In this document: positions 8,477-15,741 of the stretch, one piece after another
How positions within the stretch are numbered: the first letter of the stretch is position 1
Layout of the letters: each line of letters begins with the position of its first letter
Source: CAZIVP01 sp964542915
Lineage (GTDB): Bacteria; Calditrichota; Calditrichia; Calditrichales; Calditrichaceae
Direction of reading: 5' to 3'
NCBI GenBank assembly: GCA_964542915.1
Contig: CAZIVP010000010.1
Span: forward strand, 62,001 to 126,000
DNA length: 64,000 nucleotides
Notes under the pieces: model-generated
What the model was told of the DNA's origin: nothing
The model's input: only the letters and a program-made list of their open reading frames with translations
Databases searched by the model: none
Position numbers and translations under genes: made by a program

Positions 8477-9149
8477 GCAATCGCGCCTTCCATTTTTCAT
8501 GGACGATTATATTCAAGAATACCAAACAAAAACCATAAAAGAAATCTTCAATGGGTATGGTAATCACACGCCAGTCAAGCTGATAACGGGCATCGTACAA
8601 TACCACGGGACGTGCAGTCAAATAGCCGTTAAAGATGAGCATAAGAAGCACCAACATGAACGTAAACGCAATGACGAGGCGTTGTCTTAGAATGCCTGTC
8701 CCAAGCCAGCGGTCCAGGATAAGTGTCAATATCGATACCAGTGCAACAATCAGGGTGTATTCGCGGCCGGTCAACAAGGAAAAGCCGGCGACCGCGAGCA
8801 ATACCGATCCCGTAATAAATTCCCAGTATCGTGCGCCGTTCAGGGATCCGTTGCGAAAATAGGCCAGCAGAACTTCCCAAATAAAAAGAGTGGCATACGG
8901 CACGGTAATGAAAAAAAGCCACTCGCCCGGCGGCAGATCGAAAAAGGACCAGGACATGGTGTACGCCTCATTGAACCACCAGTGCCGGCCGCTGACCACG
9001 GCATCCCATACGATGAAGGGCGCCATTACGATCGGAATAGCGCGGAATACCGACGGCCAGTGGGTGTAGAAATGCACCCTGCGATCGAAACTCAGTATAA
9101 GCGGGCCGCTGATCACGACCAGATTCAATAAAAGATATTCAATTTGCAT
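8463..9149 (-). CDS. Lycopene cyclase domain protein (fused CrtYc-CrtYd type)
   Basis: A 228-residue integral membrane protein with about seven hydrophobic segments. It carries the lycopene cyclase domain pattern twice: an N-terminal copy with WDAVVSGRHWWFN and LPPGEWLFFITVPYATLFIWE, and a degenerate second copy with PIEDFFYGFCLVFL near the end. This is the fused CrtYc+CrtYd arrangement found in archaea and many Bacteroidota. The enzyme forms beta-ionone rings from lycopene; with CruF modifying the other end, a monocyclic gamma-carotene backbone is expected. It overlaps the upstream TPR-like gene by 11 bp and the downstream crtD by 14 bp, indicating a tight operon. Confidence 0.87.
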   Translation of the reverse strand: MQIEYLLLNLVVISGPLILSFDRRVHFYTHWPSVFRAIPIVMAPFIVWDAVVSGRHWWFNEAYTMSWSFFDLPPGEWLFFITVPYATLFIWEVLLAYFRNGSLNGARYWEFITGSVLLAVAGFSLLTGREYTLIVALVSILTLILDRWLGTGILRQRLVIAFTFMLVLLMLIFNGYLTARPVVLYDARYQLDWRVITIPIEDFFYGFCLVFLNIIVHEKWKARLHGKV

Positions 9150-9720
9150 TGGCCTGTAATCGATTTTTGAGAAGTTTTAAGGAAGCATAGGCGTCTTCAT
9201 CAAGCTGATTGTAATCCAGTAAAAAATTCAGTACGTTCACAAGTATTTCCGCATCGTATGCGCCATACTCTTTGGGCAGCAATTCTACGATATGCTCAAA
9301 ATTTTCCTTTGCTTCGGTTTGGCAATTAAAGAAAAAGGGCAGGTAGTGGCATGTCGTACCGTAGATGAACAGGGCTTCGATATCGTTGGGCGCCAATTCC
9401 AGCCCCCTTTCCATTATTTTTAATCCCTCTTTAACTTTTTTGTATTTGGTGTGTGCCCAGAAGGCGTGTTTGCCTTCCAGGGTTACCAGTGCCCCCTGAT
9501 AGGTGAGGCTGCGCCCGACATATCGCGGGAATTCCTCGGCGAGGGTTTCGAACACCACGCCGGCGGAATCAATTTTATCTTCTTCTTCAACGGCGGCATA
9601 AAAATAAGCGCGTCCTTTTTGTAACAGCTTTTCAGTGCGAAAAAGGTTGTCCTGCGCCGACGTGGCCTGCGCCGCCAACAGAATGAACAAGGCTGTGAAA
9701 ACCGATTTCTTTGTTAACAT
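9139..9720 (-). CDS. Secreted TPR-like protein of unknown function, first gene of the crt operon
   Basis: A 193-residue protein with a Sec signal peptide (MLTKKSVFTALFILLAAQAT, cleavage near SAQ-DN). The rest is helical with a TPR-like rhythm, for example GLKIMERGLELAPNDIEALFIYG, and resembles the repeats of TRAP-transporter T-component-like proteins. I do not recognise a named family. Being the first gene after a strong promoter and overlapping the lycopene cyclase by 11 bp, it is co-transcribed with carotenoid synthesis. A periplasmic scaffold or carotenoid-handling role is possible but is only inferred from position. Confidence 0.75.
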   Translation of the reverse strand: MLTKKSVFTALFILLAAQATSAQDNLFRTEKLLQKGRAYFYAAVEEEDKIDSAGVVFETLAEEFPRYVGRSLTYQGALVTLEGKHAFWAHTKYKKVKEGLKIMERGLELAPNDIEALFIYGTTCHYLPFFFNCQTEAKENFEHIVELLPKEYGAYDAEILVNVLNFLLDYNQLDEDAYASLKLLKNRLQANAN

Positions 9721-9751
9721 AAGTCCTGCTTTCTTTGTTATCGTAAAAAGC

Positions 9752-9832
9752 GTAATGAGCGATTTATTTTAATGATTATGCAATGAAAAGTCAATAGTAT
9801 ATAAAACACAATCAGCTCAAAACGCTCAATAT
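9752..9832. promoter_or_regulatory. Candidate CarH-type operator region between divergent crt promoters
   Basis: The stretch between the two divergent promoters contains AAAACGCTCAAT at 9819-9830 and a related inverted copy AAATCGCTCATTA (minus strand, 9765-9753). GCTCAA is also directly repeated at 9815-9820 and 9824-9829. The inverted copy abuts the -10 box of the leftward promoter and the direct copy lies just upstream of the rightward -35 box, which are suitable places for a repressor. The same decamer recurs in the promoter regions of the TonB receptor and of the second crt operon. Binding by the adjacent regulator is inferred. Confidence 0.5.
9766..9794 (-). promoter_or_regulatory. Sigma70-type promoter of the crt operon
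   Basis: On the minus strand TTGACT (9794-9789) is followed after exactly 17 bp by TAAAAT (9771-9766). Transcription would start near 9760, giving an approximately 40-nt leader before the TPR-like gene at 9720. The match in both hexamers and the spacing are seen directly; activity is inferred. Confidence 0.65.
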
Positions 9833-9835
9833 GTA

Positions 9836-9864
9836 TTGACAACGCAGCGGTCCGGTCGTATATT
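9836..9864 (+). promoter_or_regulatory. Sigma70-type promoter of the CarH-type regulator
   Basis: A perfect TTGACA (9836-9841), 17 bp spacer, then TATATT (9859-9864). The predicted start near 9871 leaves a leader of about 20 nt before the regulator ATG at 9891. It points away from the crt promoter, with 41 bp between the two -35 boxes. Confidence 0.72.
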
Positions 9865-9890
9865 CTCAGAAACATTTACCGGAGTAACTA

Positions 9891-10760
9891 ATGTCTTACG
9901 GAGTTGACTATTTAAACAGCCAGGAGGCTGCAAAAATTTTGGGCGTTAATGTATCCACCATTAAACGCTGGACGGACGAGGGTAAATTGCAGTGTACCCG
10001 GAGCGCCGGCGGACATCGTAAATTCGATATGAAGCATCTCGCCCGCTTTCTTGAAACCAATAAACATAAATCAGCGCGCGCCAATCTGTTTCCGATCGAA
10101 ACCGAAGCCGATTTGCGTTTGAGCAATCATATCGTCAAGGGCAATTTTTCGTATCTCATCGATTATCTGGAAGAGCTTTCCCTGCATTGTGAACGCGAAC
10201 AGGCTCAAAAAGTACTGAACGGTTTGTATCTGGCCCAATATCCGCTCTACGTTATTTACGACCGCATCATCACGCCCATCCTGCATCGGATTGGCAATCG
10301 CTGGGCCGCCTCGGATGTTAGCGTCATCGAAGAACACCTGGCTACACAAATCTTACGGGATGGCGTAATTCGTTTGCAGGGCATTGTTAACATTCCTTCC
10401 AAAATTGCCGGAAAGGTGTTGTGTCTCACGTTCTCGCAGGAGTTTCATGACATTGCCGTTAAGATGATTCAGCACATTATGGAATTCCGGGGCTACAAAG
10501 CTTACAACAGCGGTTCGATTACGCCTTTATTAGAAATCAATGCCATTTTTTCGGAAATCAAACCCGAACGCGTATATATTTCTTCCACCTATGTGGTGGA
10601 TACCAAAACCACTCAAACCGAATTCAATCATGTTGGGGATTTGTGTCAGCAGTATGGCGCTCGTTTATTTATTGGCGGCCGCGGATTCGACGCTTTATCC
10701 ACCAGTCATACCGCTGTGGAAAAGCGTCTTTACACTTTTGAAGAGGTTTTCCATATTTGA
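9891..10760 (+). CDS. carH: MerR-family B12-dependent photoreceptor-type repressor (CarH/LitR-like)
   Basis: A 289-residue regulator with a MerR winged-helix DNA-binding domain (about 8-60; TSEAAKILGVN-like start and RWTDEGKLQCTRSAGGHRKF), a four-helix bundle, and a Rossmann B12-binding domain. The W-x9-EH signature of AdoCbl-using CarH/LitR proteins is present (W138, E148, H149), as is the lower-ligand motif E184-F-H186. In the family AdoCbl-bound tetramers repress carotenoid genes in the dark and fall apart in light. The residue after W138 is Ala, whereas Thermus CarH has His132 there, which captures cobalt after photolysis. It is divergent from the crt operon, the classic arrangement for control of that operon and itself. 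Confidence 0.88.
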   Translation: MSYGVDYLNSQEAAKILGVNVSTIKRWTDEGKLQCTRSAGGHRKFDMKHLARFLETNKHKSARANLFPIETEADLRLSNHIVKGNFSYLIDYLEELSLHCEREQAQKVLNGLYLAQYPLYVIYDRIITPILHRIGNRWAASDVSVIEEHLATQILRDGVIRLQGIVNIPSKIAGKVLCLTFSQEFHDIAVKMIQHIMEFRGYKAYNSGSITPLLEINAIFSEIKPERVYISSTYVVDTKTTQTEFNHVGDLCQQYGARLFIGGRGFDALSTSHTAVEKRLYTFEEVFHI

Positions 10761-10796
10761 AAGGCGAAGCCGGCTTAAAAATTAGCCTTTAATTGA

Positions 10797-10843
10797 ATAG
10801 CGTCGTCTTCCCATGTATTTTGTTTAATACACGTTTACGCTAT
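10797..10843. repeat. Nested inverted repeat between convergent genes
   Basis: An outer stem ATAGCGT (10797-10803) pairs with ACGCTAT (10837-10843), and an inner stem TGTATT (10814-10819) pairs with AATACA (10826-10831). It lies in the 104-bp gap between the regulator and the convergent TonB receptor gene. There is no strong T-tract, so it is only a possible bidirectional terminator. Confidence 0.4.
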
Positions 10844-10864
10844 GCAATCAATCATCCGCCCCTC

Positions 10865-13303
10865 TTAAAACTCAACCGAGATTCCCCCCACGGGCAGGGT
10901 CTTGTATTGCAGAATTTCTTCGATTTGTTTGCGCCCATTATCGTTCACTCCGTACTGGTACGTCCAGATATTATCCCGGTTGTATACATTGTTAATATCA
11001 AAAAAGACGATCAGATTCCAGGAATTAAAGATAAAACGGCGATCGATGCGGAGGTCCAGACGATGATACACCGGATAGCGTTTGTCATTTAGTTGTTGTT
11101 GTTCTTCCACGATCCATTTCTGATAACGCGGATAATAGTTCGGTTCGGTGTAGGGGCGGCCTCCCAAATAACGAAACTTGAAACTGATCTCATATTCATC
11201 GGAAGGTGCGAAAGGCAGCCACGAAATGAAGTTGAACCACCAATCGTTTTTGATGTTCTGATACCAGCTGTCTTTATACCAATGGAATTTGTATCCGGCA
11301 ATAAAGGTAAAGATGTTTTGATAATCATAGTTCCATGGATAATATTCGCCCGTTCTCGGATCCTTGGCTTCGGCTTTAGAGTGGGCATAACTCACTATGG
11401 TTGAAAAGCGGTCGGTTAACTTTTTCTGTAAAAAAAACTCAATCCCTTTGGACCGGGCTTCCGCAGCATTCACCATTGCCCCCTGGTCGTCGTCCAGCGG
11501 TTCGGGCGTAGTGTATTTGACGTTGATCGGGATATCGTCGTAACCCTTGTAATAGGCTTCCACCGTTAATTTTATGTCGTCGCGCAAAAGATAATCCAGG
11601 CCCACCACGTATTGATCGTTGTACTTGCTTTTGAGAGACCGGTTGGTCTCATTACGCATTAAATCGACCATGGCGGGTGATTGGTAATGTTTTCCGTAAG
11701 CCACATTGGCGGTTAAATCCGGCGTGATAAAATAGGATAAGCCCAAACGCGGACTCCATGAATCGAAAGCGTTGTAATCAAAATAGTCATAGCGTAACCC
11801 GGCGGTTACGCGCAGGCGCTTTAAAATATCGATGGCCATTTGTCCGTATCCCGTGGACTTGTATGAATCGATTGCACGATCGATGCGATAGGAGGGGTAG
11901 ATACGGTCGAACGCACCGGTTTTTTTCCGTGTGCCGGTGGTGTCATAAATGAATAGCGTGTCGGCTTCTTGCCATAAGTTCTGATCGAATTGAACGTTTT
12001 CCACAGACGCTCCGAAATTGAGCTCCACATTATCGCGCAATCGATAAACAAAATCCGTTTTAAACTGGTAGATATTCTCCCTGGAATCCTGTGTGAAAAA
12101 GGTATGTTTGGCGCCGTTTTCCCTGAATTCGTAAACATCGGCAAAGGTGTTGCTCTCCAACGCCGAGAGCGTGGTGTAGGCGTAAAGCTTGTCCGTCCAC
12201 AGGGCGCGCCATGTCAGTCCGTTAATCAATTGTGAATTGTTTGTATCCACGTTTTCCGCACCGCGTCCGTAGCCCGCCTCATTTTCATTTTCAATATTGA
12301 TTTCATCGGCGCCGTACAGGCTGTTAAACATGAGTTTATGATTTTTGCCGATATCCCAGCTCAATTTACCCTGAAGATTGTGGTATTGAGGCACGGCCGT
12401 GAGGCCTGTCGAGGAAATGATCAAATCCAAATAACTTTTACGGGCGGACAGAATAAATGAAGCATTCTCCGATATGGGGCCTTCGGTCAGAATACCGACA
12501 CCGGACATCCCCATGGTGCCTTCAAAGCGTAGGCGTTCCCGGGAGCCTTCCCGCAGTTTTATATCCATCACCGATGAAGCTTTATCACCGAATTTGGCCG
12601 CAAACGCTCCGGCGTGAAAATCCACGTTCTTCACCATATAGCTGTTCAGCATATTGATGGGGCCGCCGCCGGAACCTTGCATGGGGAAGTGATTCGGGTT
12701 CGGAATCTCGATGTTGTCCATCAGGAATAAGTTTTCACCGGGATAGCCGCCGCGTGTAATGATTTCATTCATCTGGTCACTGCCGGACACCACCGATGGC
12801 AAAGCCTGCATGGAGCGTTGAATGTCGACCAAATCGCCGGGACTACGCCGGATTTCCTCGAAATTCATTCGGTGGGTGCTGACGACCGATTCCCGCGCTT
12901 TTTCAAAATAGCTACCGGTCACTTCCACCACTTCGCCTTCCAGATAGTTTTGCTCAAGCTCCAGCTCCAGGCGCGTGGTACGGTTGGGATTAACGATAAT
13001 GTTATTCCGTTTAAGCGTACGGTAGCCCAGATAGTGTACTTCGAGATTGTAGCTGCCCGGTTGCAAACGCTGAATCATAAAATGGCCTTCGGCGTCGGTG
13101 GCCGCGCCCCGCTCGCTGTTTAATATAACCACATTCGCGCCGGCCAGCGGTTGAAGGGTGCGCTTGTCGATGACTTTGCCGCCGATGCGTCCGAATTGCT
13201 GCGTAAAAGCCGCTGACGTTATAAAAACCAGGAACAGAACGCTCAGTATGAATATCCGTAAACGAGATTCTTCTTGCGATTTTAAGATGAAATTTTGATA
13301 CAT
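10865..13303 (-). CDS. TonB-dependent outer-membrane receptor
   Basis: About 812 residues. After a signal segment (hydrophobic LRIFILSVLFLVFITSAAF) there is a carboxypeptidase-regulatory-like domain (GRIGGKVIDKRTLQPLAGANV through LEVHYLGYRTL), a plug domain (about 130-240; DLVDIQRSMQALPSVVSGSD, IITRGGYPGENLFLMD), and a long beta-barrel ending in an aromatic residue (GGISVEF). Such proteins import scarce ligands through the outer membrane using TonB energy. Possible starts are GTG 13333, ATG 13324 and ATG 13303; the last follows AAAGG at 7 nt and is used here. It sits between the regulator and the second crt operon and has the shared decamer about 95 bp upstream. The ligand is unknown. Confidence 0.9.
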   Translation of the reverse strand: MYQNFILKSQEESRLRIFILSVLFLVFITSAAFTQQFGRIGGKVIDKRTLQPLAGANVVILNSERGAATDAEGHFMIQRLQPGSYNLEVHYLGYRTLKRNNIIVNPNRTTRLELELEQNYLEGEVVEVTGSYFEKARESVVSTHRMNFEEIRRSPGDLVDIQRSMQALPSVVSGSDQMNEIITRGGYPGENLFLMDNIEIPNPNHFPMQGSGGGPINMLNSYMVKNVDFHAGAFAAKFGDKASSVMDIKLREGSRERLRFEGTMGMSGVGILTEGPISENASFILSARKSYLDLIISSTGLTAVPQYHNLQGKLSWDIGKNHKLMFNSLYGADEINIENENEAGYGRGAENVDTNNSQLINGLTWRALWTDKLYAYTTLSALESNTFADVYEFRENGAKHTFFTQDSRENIYQFKTDFVYRLRDNVELNFGASVENVQFDQNLWQEADTLFIYDTTGTRKKTGAFDRIYPSYRIDRAIDSYKSTGYGQMAIDILKRLRVTAGLRYDYFDYNAFDSWSPRLGLSYFITPDLTANVAYGKHYQSPAMVDLMRNETNRSLKSKYNDQYVVGLDYLLRDDIKLTVEAYYKGYDDIPINVKYTTPEPLDDDQGAMVNAAEARSKGIEFFLQKKLTDRFSTIVSYAHSKAEAKDPRTGEYYPWNYDYQNIFTFIAGYKFHWYKDSWYQNIKNDWWFNFISWLPFAPSDEYEISFKFRYLGGRPYTEPNYYPRYQKWIVEEQQQLNDKRYPVYHRLDLRIDRRFIFNSWNLIVFFDINNVYNRDNIWTYQYGVNDNGRKQIEEILQYKTLPVGGISVEF

Positions 13304-13762
13304 TGATGAGCCTTTATTTTTCATGATAGACACGTTAATAAAAGAAACATCCGGTGTTCACATACCCGAACCGGATACAAATGATGTAATAAGCTTAAAA
13401 CGCTCATTTATTCCCGAACATCGTTTGTTTTCCTTAACAAATGCTGTGCTTGCTTTGTTTCATTGCGGCTTTCAGAGCAGCCGGGGCCCATGAATCCGTT
13501 TAAGCTGCGCCATCCCTTTCAAAATGGGCCTGAATATTGTATTGGATTACTCTGAACTCCAAAAATTCTATTTTTAATTCCAGGGTACCCATCTTGATAA
13601 CGACTTGCAATGACAATCGACAAAGTGAAATTTTTTTGTTGCCTTTTTAGTTGCGTTCAGTAAAATTTATGTAAATTAACTAAAAAAAATCAGATAGTTA
13701 GAATTCTTTGATAACGGGCATTGAGCGTTTTGCGCGATTAACTTACGAATGGAAAGCAGACA
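13304..13762. promoter_or_regulatory. Divergent intergenic region with two copies of the crt-associated decamer
   Basis: Non-coding gap between the TonB receptor (minus) and the second crt operon (plus). AAAACGCTCA occurs at 13397-13406 in direct orientation and at 13731-13722 in inverted orientation. A weak promoter-like pair TTGCCT (13639-13644), 16 bp, TAAAAT (13661-13666) reads to the right. An alternative is TTGAGC (13721-13726), 17 bp, TACGAA (13744-13749), whose -35 box is inside the decamer. No convincing gene or RNA is seen in the remainder. Confidence 0.45.
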
Positions 13763-14206
13763 ATGTTGAAAATATTTACTGCCGTATGGCTGCTGCTGCC
13801 GGCCATGACGGCCGTCCCCCAAAGCAATGAGATCAATACGTCGATCGTCATTCATGTCGATGGATTGCGTAATCGGGATGGCGTATTACGAGCACTCTTA
13901 TTTACCAATGAAGACGGCTTCCCGCAGGATTTTCCGAAAGCTTCGCAAAGCAGAACCGTTGCAATCCAACAGGATACGATACGCATTCAATTTGATAATG
14001 TTAATGCAAGCCAATGTGCTATTAGCGTATTGCATGATGAAAATGATAACGAAAAAATGGACTCCAATTGGCTGGGTATGCCAAAAGAAGGGATCGGGGT
14101 AAGCAACAACGTCAAAAACCGGCTCGGACCGCCGTCGTTTGAAGATGCGGCCGTTACCTGCGACGGGGATACGCTCGTTCTATCGATACACATGCGATAT
14201 TTTTAG
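13763..14206 (+). CDS. DUF2141 family secreted protein
   Basis: A 147-residue protein with a signal peptide (MLKIFTAVWLLLPAMTAVPQ) and the DUF2141 hallmark near the middle: AISVLHDENDNEKMDSNWLGMPKEGIGVSNN. Members of this family are small exported proteins found near carotenoid genes in other bacteria, but their function is not established. A GGAAAG ribosome-binding site precedes the ATG. It is the first gene of the rightward crt operon, 30 bp before the second CrtI-like gene. A role in the envelope linked to carotenoids is a context inference. Confidence 0.85.
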   Translation: MLKIFTAVWLLLPAMTAVPQSNEINTSIVIHVDGLRNRDGVLRALLFTNEDGFPQDFPKASQSRTVAIQQDTIRIQFDNVNASQCAISVLHDENDNEKMDSNWLGMPKEGIGVSNNVKNRLGPPSFEDAAVTCDGDTLVLSIHMRYF

Positions 14207-14236
14207 ATAAACATCGAATTCGAGAGGAAACTTAAA

Positions 14237-15724
14237 ATGCCGAAGAAGAAACGAATTGCGGTTATCGGCGCCGGCTTCGGGGGATTGGCGGCCGCGAATC
14301 GCCTTGCGGCTAAAGGTCACGAAGTGCACTTATTTGACAAGCGTGATAAACCCGGCGGCCGCGGTTACCAGTATGAGGTGAACGGCTTCAAATTTGACGG
14401 CGGACCGACGGTGATTACCGCCCCGCATTTATTTGATGAAATTTTCGAAGCCGCCGGCAAAAAACGCGACGATTATTTTAAATTAAAATCGCTGGATCCC
14501 TTCTATCGTATTTTTAACGCCGAGGGCCGGTATTTCGATTATCGTCGCCGGCTGCAAGACATGTTGGCGGAGATCGATAAATGGAATCCGAAGGATAAAA
14601 AGGGCTATCAAAAATTCGTACTGCAAACCCAAAAACTGTTTGCTTCCCTCTATCCTTATACGGATCAACCGTTTATACACTTAAACAAAATGCTCCGGAT
14701 CATGCCGGATGTGATTCGCTTGCACGGCTGGCGCGGTACATACGGTTTTGTCTCACGATATATAAAAGATGATTTTCTCAGACGTGTATTTTCATTCCAT
14801 CCGCTATTGATCGGCGGCAGCCCTTTGGATACGCCGGCATTGTATACGCTGATCGTTCAGTTCGAAAAAGAGTGGGGCGTGCATTACGCTATCGGCGGAA
14901 CTGGCGCCATCGTCGAAGGCTTACGGCGCTTGTTTGAAGAATCCGGCGGACGCCTGCACCTGTCGGCGGAAGTTCGGGAAATAGTCGTTGAGAACCATCG
15001 GGTGAAAGGGTTGATTGTAAATGGCGAAAAGACGCCGGAGCCCTTTGACGCCGTGGTGAGTAACGGTGATGTTTCTTTTACCTACCGCCACCTGATTAAG
15101 GAAGAACATCGCCGCAAATGGAGTAACCGCCGTATCGACGCTATGAATTACAGTAACTCGCTGGTCGTTGTTTATTTCGGAACCAAAAAACGTTATTTGG
15201 ATTCCAAATTACATCACCACAATATTATCGTCAATCCACGCTATAAGGAACTTCTAAAGGACGTGTTCGATCGCCGCAAACTTCCGGAGGATTTTTCACT
15301 CTATCTGCACATGCCGACCAAAACCGATCCATCCATCGCGCCCGAGGGCAGCGAATCGTTTTATGTACTGTCGCTCGTTCCGCACTTAAACAACGAAGTG
15401 GATTGGAATACGTTTACGGAAACCTATCGCGATCGCATACTAGAATATCTGGAAGAACATTACCTGCCCGGCCTCCGGGAGAACATCGTCGCCCTGCATC
15501 ATATTGATCCCTTACATTTTCAGAATACGCTTAACAGTTACAAAGGCGCGGCGTTTGCCGCCCGGCCGACTCTTTTGCAATCGGCCTATTTTCGTCCCCA
15601 TGCCCGATCCGAAGAGTTTGAAAATCTGTATTTTGCCGGGGCGGGAACGCATCCGGGCGCCGGCGTGCCTGCGGTATTGTCGTCAGGAAAAATTGCCGCC
15701 CAATTAATCGATCCGGATGGATAA
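14237..15724 (+). CDS. crtI: Phytoene desaturase family protein (CrtI-like), copy in the plus operon
   Basis: A 495-residue FAD-dependent desaturase. The N-terminus IAVIGAGFGGLAAANRLAAK holds the FAD-binding fold, followed by GGRGYQY and FDGGPTVITAP, and the C-terminus has FAGAGTHPGAGVPAVLSSGK, the canonical CrtI ending. It is paralogous to the minus-strand copy at 5494-6978. GAGAGG precedes the ATG, and the carotenoid oxygenase starts 17 bp after its stop. It may be the phytoene desaturase proper, with the other copy acting in further desaturation, or the reverse; sequence alone does not settle this. Confidence 0.85.
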   Translation: MPKKKRIAVIGAGFGGLAAANRLAAKGHEVHLFDKRDKPGGRGYQYEVNGFKFDGGPTVITAPHLFDEIFEAAGKKRDDYFKLKSLDPFYRIFNAEGRYFDYRRRLQDMLAEIDKWNPKDKKGYQKFVLQTQKLFASLYPYTDQPFIHLNKMLRIMPDVIRLHGWRGTYGFVSRYIKDDFLRRVFSFHPLLIGGSPLDTPALYTLIVQFEKEWGVHYAIGGTGAIVEGLRRLFEESGGRLHLSAEVREIVVENHRVKGLIVNGEKTPEPFDAVVSNGDVSFTYRHLIKEEHRRKWSNRRIDAMNYSNSLVVVYFGTKKRYLDSKLHHHNIIVNPRYKELLKDVFDRRKLPEDFSLYLHMPTKTDPSIAPEGSESFYVLSLVPHLNNEVDWNTFTETYRDRILEYLEEHYLPGLRENIVALHHIDPLHFQNTLNSYKGAAFAARPTLLQSAYFRPHARSEEFENLYFAGAGTHPGAGVPAVLSSGKIAAQLIDPDG

Positions 15725-15741
15725 ACTGAAAGGGAAACCAA

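Noticed and set aside
9891..10760. Reading the regulator as a B12-dependent enzyme such as a methionine-synthase-like protein
   Set aside because: The N-terminal MerR DNA-binding domain and the W-x9-EH motif identify a CarH/LitR-type regulator.
13304..13762. Possible cobalamin riboswitch upstream of the TonB receptor
   Set aside because: The B12-box consensus and the expected stems were not seen; the B12 link rests only on the neighbouring regulator.
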